Below, piece after piece: positions 54,305-62,704 of a stretch of 64,000 nucleotides of DNA. The notes under the pieces were generated by a model that did not search any database, was not told the origin of the DNA, and saw nothing but the letters and a program-made list of their open reading frames with translations. The translations under genes and the position numbers were made by a program. The stretch lies in the NCBI RefSeq assembly GCF_900113005.1, contig NZ_FONW01000003.1, forward strand, positions 62,001-126,000. The letters are read 5' to 3'. Position 1 is the first letter of the stretch; each line of letters opens with the position of its first letter. The DNA comes from Sunxiuqinia elliptica (lineage in GTDB: Bacteria > Bacteroidota > Bacteroidia > Bacteroidales > Prolixibacteraceae).

Positions 54305-55870
54305 ATGAAAAAACTACTTCTCATTTTACTTCTATCAGTTATAATTCAGCCACTTTGGGCTCAAAAAACAGCCGATATAATTCCTGCACCTACTTCATCA
54401 ACGATGGGACAAGGCCAGTTTAAAATGCATGCAGGCTTACGTATTCTGAGTTCAACGTATTTTCCCGAGGAGATTTACTTCTTGCAAAAAGAATTACTCC
54501 GTTATCAGAAGCTTTCGAGCACCATCGTTGAAAATAACCGGGATGCCGAAATTGTACTGGAGAAAACGAAATTGAATAATGATCAGTTGTATACATTGGA
54601 TGTTACTCCGGAACAGATAAAGATTCAGGCAGAAACAAAAGAAGGTGCTTTTTACGGCATAATCTCATTGCTGCAGCTGGCTAACAACAGTCAAAGTAAA
54701 TCAATTGCTTGTGTAAGCGTTTCAGATAAGCCAGCTTTCGGTTGGCGTGGTGTTATGTTGGACGAATCCCGACACTTTTTTGGAACGGAGAAAGTCAAAT
54801 CACTAATCGACTGGATGGCTTACTACAAGCTAAACCGCTTTCACTGGCATTTGACAGATGAGCCCGGTTGGCGTTTGGAAATTCTCAACTATCCGAAACT
54901 AGGAGAAGTTGGTGGAATTGGCAATAAGTCTGATAAAAATGCTGCTTGCCAATACTATTCACAGGAAGAGATTAAAGAGATTGTTTCTTATGCCGCTGAA
55001 CGACACATTGTGATTATTCCGGAGATCGATATGCCGGGACATGCCACTGCAGCCAACAAGGCTTATCCAGAGTTCAGTGGTGGCGGCTCCGAAAGATACC
55101 CTGAGTTTACTTTTCACCCAGCCAAAGAGGGGACTTACCAATATTTAACCAACGTTTTACGCGAGGTAGATGCTCTTTTTCCATCGCAAATGATTCATGT
55201 TGGCGGAGACGAAGTAAGTTTCGGAAATCAACAGTGGAAAACTGACGCTGCCGTTCAACAATTGATGAAGACTGAAAAACTGGCTGATTTGAAAGCCGTT
55301 GAAGACTTATTCATGCGTCGGATGTCCGATTCTATTTTAAATATGAATAACCAGGTATTGGTTTGGGATGAGATGGCTAATGCAGGCTTACCAAAGGATA
55401 ACAGCATTATTTTCTGGTGGCGACACGACCAACCCAAACAATTGGAGTTGAGCTTGAAAAATGGACATAAAACAGTTATCTGTCCTCGTCTTCCGCTCTA
55501 TTTTGATTTTGTACAACACCCCGATCATAAAGTAGGACGACGCTGGGCTGGAGGCTTTAACCAGTTGGAAAGTGTTTATAGCTTTTCGATTGACCAGCTT
55601 CCGGTTGCAGCAAAAGATCAGGATTTAGTGCTTGGCTTTCAAGCTAACCTTTGGACCGAAACGGTGGATTCGGTTGAGCGGTTTGATTTCTTGCTGTTTC
55701 CACGTTTGGCTGCAATGGCCGAATCGGTATGGTCCGATAAAGGTCAAAAGGATTACACCGATTTTCTGGAACGTTTGAAGCCGCACCTCAAACAGTACAA
55801 AGAAGCTGGATTATATTATTTCAATCCGTTTGACATTAATGAGCATCCAGAACCTCTAATGAAAAAATAA
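54305..55870 (+). CDS. GH20 beta-N-acetylhexosaminidase (unit 2)
   Basis: A 521-residue exported enzyme, shorter than the GH20 at 25888 because it lacks C-terminal accessory domains. The ATG at 54305 gives a good signal peptide (MKKLLLILLLSVIIQPLWAQ); an ATG at 54239 would add a non-signal leader. The GH20b domain is followed by the barrel with FHWHLTDEPGWRLEI, PEIDMPGHATA and catalytic HVGGDEVSF (Asp302-Glu303). It removes beta-GlcNAc or beta-GalNAc from the non-reducing end after lyase, GH88 and sulfatase action (inference). Confidence 0.93.
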   Translation: MKKLLLILLLSVIIQPLWAQKTADIIPAPTSSTMGQGQFKMHAGLRILSSTYFPEEIYFLQKELLRYQKLSSTIVENNRDAEIVLEKTKLNNDQLYTLDVTPEQIKIQAETKEGAFYGIISLLQLANNSQSKSIACVSVSDKPAFGWRGVMLDESRHFFGTEKVKSLIDWMAYYKLNRFHWHLTDEPGWRLEILNYPKLGEVGGIGNKSDKNAACQYYSQEEIKEIVSYAAERHIVIIPEIDMPGHATAANKAYPEFSGGGSERYPEFTFHPAKEGTYQYLTNVLREVDALFPSQMIHVGGDEVSFGNQQWKTDAAVQQLMKTEKLADLKAVEDLFMRRMSDSILNMNNQVLVWDEMANAGLPKDNSIIFWWRHDQPKQLELSLKNGHKTVICPRLPLYFDFVQHPDHKVGRRWAGGFNQLESVYSFSIDQLPVAAKDQDLVLGFQANLWTETVDSVERFDFLLFPRLAAMAESVWSDKGQKDYTDFLERLKPHLKQYKEAGLYYFNPFDINEHPEPLMKK

Positions 55871-55955
55871 TAAACAATACTCTTAATATTTATGATGTGA
55901 GAATTATAAGTGATTTAACTTTGTTTCTTATATCTTGGTTTTAATTCATTAACTG

Positions 55956-57890
55956 ATGAGATATACTACAACTACCTTACTACTTTGCTTTCTTCTAACT
56001 GTCTTTTCAGCCAGCGCATGGGAGCAGAAAGATTTATTACAAAAAGAAGCTGGCGTGAGCCAACTAAAACAAAGCATACTCCCTGCTAAAAAGTGGGTCA
56101 CTTATCCTGATTATGCTGACCGTGCCGGATGGGACAAGCTAACCACCGGATTGAAAGAAGAGTTGATTCGCCAAGGTGAGACTTATCTGGATTATGAGTG
56201 GAACGTTGTTCCTGCTACGGCTTATCTCGAATTTGAGAGAAGTGGTAACCGCAATATTATGCAAAAACCATTTGGCGAAAATAACAACGCTTTGGCAGCT
56301 CTTTTTCTAGCTGAACTTGCTGAAGGAGAAGGGCGTTTTGTTGATCAGATTGTCAATGGAGTTTGGCTTTCTTGTGAAATGACATCGTGGGCACTTTCGG
56401 CGCACTTTTATGGAGCTCAGTCGATTAAAACATCGCTTCCTGCTTATAAAGAAGAGGTGATTGACCTAACTGCTGGCGATGTTGCCTCGATGTTGGCCTG
56501 GGTTCATTATTTCTTAAAAGATGAATTGGATAAAGTAAATCCGTTGGTTGATCAGCGTTTGGTTGACAACTTGCGTGAGCGCATTATGGTTCCTTATATG
56601 GAACGAGACAACTATTGGTGGCAAGCTTTTCATGCCACTCCAAAAACAATGGTAAATAATTGGAATCCATGGTGTAATTCAAATGTGCTGGCTACTTTTT
56701 TGCTGATTGAAGATGATCAACAAAAATTAGCTGAAGCCGTTCACCGAACCATGGTTTCTGTCGATAAATTCATCAACTATGTCAATGCCGATGGTGCTTG
56801 TGAAGAAGGTCCTTCCTACTGGGGACATGCTGCCGGCAAACTATTTGACTACCTTGACTTGCTGACTACAGCAACCGGAGGAGAGGTAACACTTTTTGAT
56901 GAGCCTGAAATCCGCAATATGGGCGAGTACATTGCAAAATCCTATATTGGCAACGGCTGGGTAGTCAACTTTGCGGATGCATCAGCCAAAGGTGGAGGTC
57001 CTATGGGAACCATCTTTCGCTATGGGCAGGCAGTTGACAGCGATTTGCTGAAGCAGTTTGCTGCTTACCTCTATCAAAGGGAAAACAATCCTTCCCGTCT
57101 ATCACATGGGCGAGATGTTTTTCGCACCTTGGAGAATTTAACCATCTTCCAAGACTTGAAAGCAACAACAGCCTCACTAGATACTGAAGCTTCAGTGTGG
57201 TATCCACAAACGGAGTTTTGCTACATGCGCCAAAGTAACGGATTCTTTTTTGCTGGAAAAGGCGGATTCAATAATGAAAGTCACAACCACAACGATGCGG
57301 GAACATTCATTTTGTACTACAACAACGAGCCGGTGCTGGTTGATGCAGGAGTTGGAACATACACCCGCCAAACGTTTAGTAGCGAGCGGTACTCCATTTG
57401 GACCATGCAAAGTAACTACCACAACTTGCCAGTGATCAATGGTGTTCCGCAAAAGTATGGAAGTAAGTATAAAGCAAGCTCGGTTAAGTTTAATGCAGGG
57501 AAACGACAATTCTCAGCCAATCTGGAACAAGCTTATCCGGACGAAGCTGCCGTAAAAAGCTGGAATCGGGCTTATTCTTTCAAAGGCAAAGAGCGCTTTT
57601 TAATAACTGATCGTTTTGAATTGAAAGAAGCTAAAGATTATAACCAAGTCAATTTTTTGACACGTGAAAGACCTCAGATTGATGAGTCGGGCCTTGTCTT
57701 GATTCATGCAAAAGGAGGAGACGTAAGTTTGAAATATGATGCAGCAGGCTTTAAGCCTACGATTGAACGGATCTCGTTGGACGATCCAAGATTGTCGAAA
57801 GTATGGGGTGATTGCCTTTATCGATTAACTTTTACGGCAACAAAACTTCGTTCAAAAGGAACTTACTCTTTTGTTGTTCAACCTGAATAA
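55956..57890 (+). CDS. Heparinase II/III-family polysaccharide lyase
   Basis: A 644-residue exported lyase with signal peptide MRYTTTTLLLCFLLTVFSASA. The N-terminal (alpha/alpha) toroid (about 40-380) includes NNWNPWCNSNVLATFLLIEDD and DGACEEGPSYWGHAAGKLFDYL. The C-terminal heparinase II/III sandwich has FAGKGGFNNESHNHNDAGTFILYYNNEPVLVDAG with His443, His445 and Asp447. It cleaves uronic-acid-containing chains by beta-elimination, leaving a 4,5-unsaturated uronate that the GH88 enzyme two genes on would remove. The exact PL family and whether heparin-, chondroitin- or alginate-like chains are cut cannot be decided here. Confidence 0.88.
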   Translation: MRYTTTTLLLCFLLTVFSASAWEQKDLLQKEAGVSQLKQSILPAKKWVTYPDYADRAGWDKLTTGLKEELIRQGETYLDYEWNVVPATAYLEFERSGNRNIMQKPFGENNNALAALFLAELAEGEGRFVDQIVNGVWLSCEMTSWALSAHFYGAQSIKTSLPAYKEEVIDLTAGDVASMLAWVHYFLKDELDKVNPLVDQRLVDNLRERIMVPYMERDNYWWQAFHATPKTMVNNWNPWCNSNVLATFLLIEDDQQKLAEAVHRTMVSVDKFINYVNADGACEEGPSYWGHAAGKLFDYLDLLTTATGGEVTLFDEPEIRNMGEYIAKSYIGNGWVVNFADASAKGGGPMGTIFRYGQAVDSDLLKQFAAYLYQRENNPSRLSHGRDVFRTLENLTIFQDLKATTASLDTEASVWYPQTEFCYMRQSNGFFFAGKGGFNNESHNHNDAGTFILYYNNEPVLVDAGVGTYTRQTFSSERYSIWTMQSNYHNLPVINGVPQKYGSKYKASSVKFNAGKRQFSANLEQAYPDEAAVKSWNRAYSFKGKERFLITDRFELKEAKDYNQVNFLTRERPQIDESGLVLIHAKGGDVSLKYDAAGFKPTIERISLDDPRLSKVWGDCLYRLTFTATKLRSKGTYSFVVQPE

Positions 57891-57948
57891 GCTTGTTGAT
57901 AAGATCAAAAATGTCTGAATATCTAAATATCATACAAAAAATAAACGA

Positions 57949-59370
57949 ATGAGAGCAGTTATTACTGGTTGCGTGGCCATTGCAGGCTTGGCTTCTTGTG
58001 CAACTACCGAAAAACCGAAAACCGATCGTCTTCCCAATATTGTCCTTATCAACATGGACGATATGGGGTATGGAGATGTCTCTTTGAATGGAGCTACAGG
58101 TTTTACGACTCCAAACATTGATAAAATGGCAGGCGAGGGGATTGTTTTTACACATTTCTATTCTCCGCAGGCTGTTTGTAGCGCATCGCGGGCTGGATTG
58201 TTGACCGGCTGTTATCCGAACCGTGTCGGGTTTCATGGAGCTCTGGACCACAGCGCTACGATCGGCATAAATCCAGATGAGCAAACCATTCCTGAGTTAC
58301 TAAAAGAAAAAGGCTATGCGACAGCTGCTTTTGGGAAATGGCACTTGGGACACCGCGAAAAGTTTTTGCCTCTTCAGCATGGATTTGACGAGTTTTTTGG
58401 AATTCCGTACTCCAACGATATGTGGCCAAATCATCCGGTTAATAAGAACTATTATCCGCCACTTCCTTTGTTTGAAGGAAATGAAGTGATTCAGGAAAAT
58501 CCGGATCAATCACAATTTACTCAGAACTTTACCAAAAGAACGATTGATTTCATTCAAAAGAATAAAGAAAATCCATTCTTTGTGTATCTGGCACATCCCA
58601 TGCCACACGTTCCGCTTTTTGTTTCAGACATGTTCAAAGGTAAATCAGAGCAAGGCTTGTTTGGCGATGTGATCATGGAAATTGACTGGAGTATTGGTCA
58701 AATTAATAAGACCTTGGAGCAGCTTAATTTAGCCGAAAATACGTTGGTCATTGTGATTTCGGACAATGGACCGTGGATGACCTATGGAAACCATGCCGGA
58801 AGCTCTGGTGGTTTGCGCGAAGGTAAAGGAACTACTTTTGAAGGAGGCCAGCGCGTACCTTGTGTAATGAAATGGAAAGGCGTAACTCCAGAAGGGGCGG
58901 TATGCAATTACCTGACTTCGGGAATTGATATTTTACCGACCATCGCAACATTGGCGGAAAGCCCAATGCCTGAGAAAAAGATTGATGGAGTTAATTTAAG
59001 CCAGTTAATTCAAGGTGATTTTAGCACTAACCCAAGAACAAGCTTCTTATACTATTACCGAAGAAATAACCTGGAAGCTGTTCGTAAAGGTGATTGGAAA
59101 CTGGTGTTTGAGCACCACGGACGTACTTATGAGAACAATATCCCAGGGCGTGACGGACAACCCGGGAAAACACCTGAAAATGCCTTGATCGAAAAAGGCT
59201 TGTATGACCTACGTTGTGATCCGGGTGAACGCTACAATGTCATGGAATTTTATCCGGAAAAGCTTGCTGAATTGGAAGCTTTAGCAGAAGAAGCCAGAAA
59301 AGATTTGGGCGATGATTTAACCAACTCAGAAGGAACTGGCAGACGTCAGCCTGGACGAGTAGAAGAATAA
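57949..59370 (+). CDS. Family S1 sulfatase with CSASR active site, lipoprotein
   Basis: A 473-residue sulfatase. The lipobox GLASC (Cys17) suggests a membrane anchor. The metal site is MDDMGYGD. The formylglycine motif is CSASR from Cys77 (AVCSASRAGLLTG), in which Ala replaces the usual Pro at the third position. Both versions are accepted by maturases. FGKWHLGH and ISDNGPWMTYGNHAGSSGGLREGKGTTFEGGQRVP resemble N-acetylgalactosamine- or galactose-sulfatases. It lies between lyase and GH88 and probably desulfates released oligosaccharides. Confidence 0.91.
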   Translation: MRAVITGCVAIAGLASCATTEKPKTDRLPNIVLINMDDMGYGDVSLNGATGFTTPNIDKMAGEGIVFTHFYSPQAVCSASRAGLLTGCYPNRVGFHGALDHSATIGINPDEQTIPELLKEKGYATAAFGKWHLGHREKFLPLQHGFDEFFGIPYSNDMWPNHPVNKNYYPPLPLFEGNEVIQENPDQSQFTQNFTKRTIDFIQKNKENPFFVYLAHPMPHVPLFVSDMFKGKSEQGLFGDVIMEIDWSIGQINKTLEQLNLAENTLVIVISDNGPWMTYGNHAGSSGGLREGKGTTFEGGQRVPCVMKWKGVTPEGAVCNYLTSGIDILPTIATLAESPMPEKKIDGVNLSQLIQGDFSTNPRTSFLYYYRRNNLEAVRKGDWKLVFEHHGRTYENNIPGRDGQPGKTPENALIEKGLYDLRCDPGERYNVMEFYPEKLAELEALAEEARKDLGDDLTNSEGTGRRQPGRVEE

Positions 59371-59469
59371 CAACAAAAATATTTTCCTGAGTTTTGATGC
59401 TTCGGAAGATCAACCGGAGCGATTAAAGCTCAGGATTTTTTTATTACTGAAATATATAAATACGAACAA

Positions 59470-60672
59470 ATGAAGAAATTGAAAAACAGTATTGCTGCCT
59501 TACTGCTTGGAGCTGCCATAGTTGCATGTCAACCGCAGAAAGGTGAAGAGTCGAACTTTATCAATGAAAATATTGAGTTTGCTACCGCTCAACAGAAATT
59601 ACAAGTTGAAAAAATTGAAGCTTCCGGCAAAGTACTGAATCCAAGGACCATTAAAGATGGCAAGATTCGTTACATCCGCCGGGAAGACTGGACCAGCGGC
59701 TTTTTCCCAGGCTCCATGTGGCAAACGTATGAGTTAACAGGTGATGATTATTGGTTGCCTTATGCCCAAAAATATACGGAAGCATTGGACTCAGTAAAAT
59801 ACTTGACTTGGCACCATGACGTTGGTTTTATGATTGAATGTAGCTTTGGAAATGGCTATCGTTTGACTAAAAACCCCAAATATGCTGATGTAATTGTTCA
59901 GGCTGCAAAATCATTGGCAACACGTTTCCGTCCAACAGCGGGAGTCATTCAATCGTGGAATGTTACTGGTGGCTGGCAGTCCCAAAGAGGATGGGAGTGC
60001 CCTGTAATTATTGATAACATGATGAACCTGGAACTGTTGTTTAATGCAACCAAGTTAAGTGGCGATTCAAGCTTCTACAATTTGGCTGTAGAGCATGCCG
60101 ACAACACGATCAAAAACCACTACCGCCCGGACTACAGCTGTTATCACGTTGTGGATTACAGTCTTGAAGATGGTTCGGTACGTGCCAGGGAAACTGCTCA
60201 AGGGTATGCCCACGAGTCAGCATGGGCACGTGGCCAAGCCTGGGGAATTTATGGTTTCACTGTTTGCTATCGCGAAACAAAAGATCCTAAATACCTGGAG
60301 CAAGCACAGAAAGCATTTAACTTCGTAATCAACCATAAGAATTTCCCAACAGACTTCGTTCCATATTGGGATTTTGATGTGCCAGAAATTCCAAATACGC
60401 CGCGTGATGCATCTGCCGCATCTATTATGGCGTCGGCTTTGTACGAAATGGCAAGCTATACCGACTATGACTTTTACAAAGGTTGGGCTGACAAAATTAT
60501 GCATAGCTTGGGAAGTGATGCTTATCGTGCACCACTAGGCGAAAACGGAAATTTTATTTTAATGCATTCAGTTGGAAGTATTCCTCATGGAGCTGAAATT
60601 GACGTTCCTCTGAACTATGCTGATTACTATTTTTTAGAAGCATTGAATCGTAAAATAAAATTAGAGAAGTAA
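59470..60672 (+). CDS. GH88 unsaturated glucuronyl hydrolase, lipoprotein
   Basis: A 400-residue (alpha/alpha)6 enzyme that hydrolyses the 4,5-unsaturated uronic acid left by polysaccharide lyases, through hydration of the double bond. The lipobox IVAC (Cys20) suggests anchoring. Motifs are REDWTSGFFPGSMWQTYELTGD, WHHDVGFMIECSFGNGYR with Asp117, CPVIIDNMMNLELL with Asp182, and ESAWARGQAWGIYGF. Its presence shows that the lyase in this unit acts on a uronate polymer. A terminator follows. Confidence 0.94.
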   Translation: MKKLKNSIAALLLGAAIVACQPQKGEESNFINENIEFATAQQKLQVEKIEASGKVLNPRTIKDGKIRYIRREDWTSGFFPGSMWQTYELTGDDYWLPYAQKYTEALDSVKYLTWHHDVGFMIECSFGNGYRLTKNPKYADVIVQAAKSLATRFRPTAGVIQSWNVTGGWQSQRGWECPVIIDNMMNLELLFNATKLSGDSSFYNLAVEHADNTIKNHYRPDYSCYHVVDYSLEDGSVRARETAQGYAHESAWARGQAWGIYGFTVCYRETKDPKYLEQAQKAFNFVINHKNFPTDFVPYWDFDVPEIPNTPRDASAASIMASALYEMASYTDYDFYKGWADKIMHSLGSDAYRAPLGENGNFILMHSVGSIPHGAEIDVPLNYADYYFLEALNRKIKLEK

Positions 60673-60703
60673 CCCAATTCCTTACTTTCATCATGAATAA
60701 ACA

Positions 60704-60759
60704 CAAACGAAGCAATGTTGAGCCTGTATTAACCACCTCGAAATTGCTTCGTTTGCTTT
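60704..60759 (+). terminator. Terminator after GH88
   Basis: CAAACGAAGCAAT and ATTGCTTCGTTTG form a 13-bp perfect stem closing a 26-nt loop, followed by CTTTT. Confidence 0.85.
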
Positions 60760-60901
60760 TAGTTTAGCAATTGATTCGGCTTGATATTTTGAAATGACAA
60801 ACTTGGCTAAATAACAGCCTGTGCAACATCAGGAAATAGTCGATAACCTAAAATAAATAATCAATTAATCAAATAGATAGATCGCTTGTAAAATTTTAGT
60901 T

Positions 60902-62347
60902 ATGAGAAAAAACGTTATTCTTTTTTTAGTAATCTTTTTAATTGGATTAAGTACTCCGAGCTACAGTCAATTTTATGAAAAGCCCAAAAGAGCTTCTGTT
61001 GCATTGGAGCATGGCGCACACCGATTGGGGCGACGCACAGATGCGATGATGGAAACCTGGCGCAATTATGGGCTGGGGCAGTTCATTCACTGGGGTGTTT
61101 ATGCCATTCCCGGAGGACAATGGAACGGAAAAGCTTATCCGGGCGCTGCAGAGTGGATTCGTGCGTGGAATGAGATGCCACGCGATGAGTACGATCAGTT
61201 GTACAAACAATTCAATCCCAAAGATTTTGATGCAAAAAAATGGGCCCGTCAAGCCAAAGAGATGGGAGCCAAATATATGCTTATTACCACAAAACATCAC
61301 GATGGATTTTGTTTGTGGCCAAGTAAATACACCGATTATACTATTGAAAATTCACCTTATAAAAAAGATATTGTAGGTGATTTAGTAAAAGCCTATACTG
61401 CCGAAGGAATTGATGTCTATTTGTACTTTTCAATTATCGACTGGAATCATCCGGGCTATCGCAGCAAAATTAAAAGCGATGATGAACGTCCGGCTTACGA
61501 AGAGTTCAAACAGTTTACACGCAACCAATTGGTGGAACTGCTCGACATGTATCCTGAAACAAAAGGTTTGTGGTTTGACGGTACTTGGGATAAAGCTTGG
61601 GTTGAACAAGCAGAATTTGCCGATGAGCTAGGAAAAGAACTGCGCTCAATGATTCCCGGTTTGATTATCGGCAGTCGCTTTCGGGCTGATGAAAAAGGCA
61701 ATCGCCACTTTGATGCCAATGGCGACATGATGGGAGATTATGAGCAAGGATGGGAGCGTAAGATCCCGGCAAATATTGATGTTTTGAACGGTAATGACTG
61801 GGATTGTGTCATGACCATCCCTGAAAACCAGTGGGGCTATAATTCAAATTGGAAAGGACATGTGAAAAGTAGCAATGAGTTGTTGGAAATGCTTATTCGC
61901 TGCGTATCAATGGATGGAAACTTCGTATTGAACTTTGGCCCCGATGGACTTGGCAACATTCGCCCGGAAGAAACTGAGCGGGCTGCCGATATTGGCAAAT
62001 GGATGAAGAAAAACGGGGAGGCAATTCACGATTGTGGTTATGCTGGCTTGGATGAACAGAATTGGGGATACTTTACTAAAAGCAGAACCAGTGGTAAAAC
62101 TTACCTGTTGGTTACCAATGTGCCGGTTACAGGTGGTTTAACGGTAAAGGTTCCTAAAGACAAGGAAATCGCGAAGGTTTACCCACTTGCTTCGCCCAAT
62201 CAATCACTGAAGTTGGAAAAAACAGGCAAGTATGATTATTTCGTCCGCCTGAATGAAAAGAATACGGATTCGATCGCAGTATTTGTTTTGGAATACAAAG
62301 GAGATGGCGAATCAGGTTCTTACGATTTCCAGGAACCAAAGATTTGA
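60902..62347 (+). CDS. GH29 alpha-L-fucosidase (unit 2)
   Basis: A 481-residue exported fucosidase with signal peptide MRKNVILFLVIFLIGLSTPSYSQ. The barrel has YGLGQFIHWGVYAIPGG, KYMLITTKHHDGFCLWPS and the nucleophile Asp226 in GLWFDGTWDK. RFRADEKGNRHFDANGDMMGDYEQGWERK closely parallels the unit 1 enzyme. Two GH29 paralogues in adjacent units indicate that fucose is a substantial part of the substrate. It lies between two terminators and is probably transcribed alone. Confidence 0.94.
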   Translation: MRKNVILFLVIFLIGLSTPSYSQFYEKPKRASVALEHGAHRLGRRTDAMMETWRNYGLGQFIHWGVYAIPGGQWNGKAYPGAAEWIRAWNEMPRDEYDQLYKQFNPKDFDAKKWARQAKEMGAKYMLITTKHHDGFCLWPSKYTDYTIENSPYKKDIVGDLVKAYTAEGIDVYLYFSIIDWNHPGYRSKIKSDDERPAYEEFKQFTRNQLVELLDMYPETKGLWFDGTWDKAWVEQAEFADELGKELRSMIPGLIIGSRFRADEKGNRHFDANGDMMGDYEQGWERKIPANIDVLNGNDWDCVMTIPENQWGYNSNWKGHVKSSNELLEMLIRCVSMDGNFVLNFGPDGLGNIRPEETERAADIGKWMKKNGEAIHDCGYAGLDEQNWGYFTKSRTSGKTYLLVTNVPVTGGLTVKVPKDKEIAKVYPLASPNQSLKLEKTGKYDYFVRLNEKNTDSIAVFVLEYKGDGESGSYDFQEPKI

Positions 62348-62704
62348 TGAGATTAAAAACGAAAGGTTAATTTTTCGAATCTAAATAAGATTTCTTTATA
62401 GAGTCCGGCTAACACGTTTACGGTTAGTCGGATTTTTTTGTCTTTGTTTTCTTGATTTCCACAGAGGATGAGTGTTTATGATTTTACTGAGAAGAGGAAA
62501 GCTCAATTGGTTCTGTCCAAAAAACTTTCAAAAGTTGATGTTAGTAAGTTGTTCCTGTTTTCGCAGCTTTTGGGCTGTGGGTAATGTTCCCTTTTATTAT
62601 ATTTACAGTTTAATTTGAAGAAATGCCTTTTTTCTGATTTTTTTAAAGCGGATCAGCGAATCGAGGCGAACAGATTTCTTTAGAATAAACTAGACTTGGA
62701 ACAG
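62348..62704. other. Intergenic region between GH29 and the LamG gene
   Basis: It contains the terminator at 62404-62439. The rest has no supported gene. A -7-like TAGACTTG lies at 62691-62698. Confidence 0.4.
62404..62439 (+). terminator. Terminator after the GH29 gene of unit 2
   Basis: TCCGGCTAAC and GTTAGTCGGA form a 10-bp stem with one G-U pair, followed by seven T residues. Confidence 0.88.

Noticed and set aside
54028-54324. 98-codon minus-strand frame between the sulfatase and GH20
   Set aside because: It covers the terminator hairpin and the GH20 start, has no family-like motifs, and a neighbour-strand gene explains most of the region.
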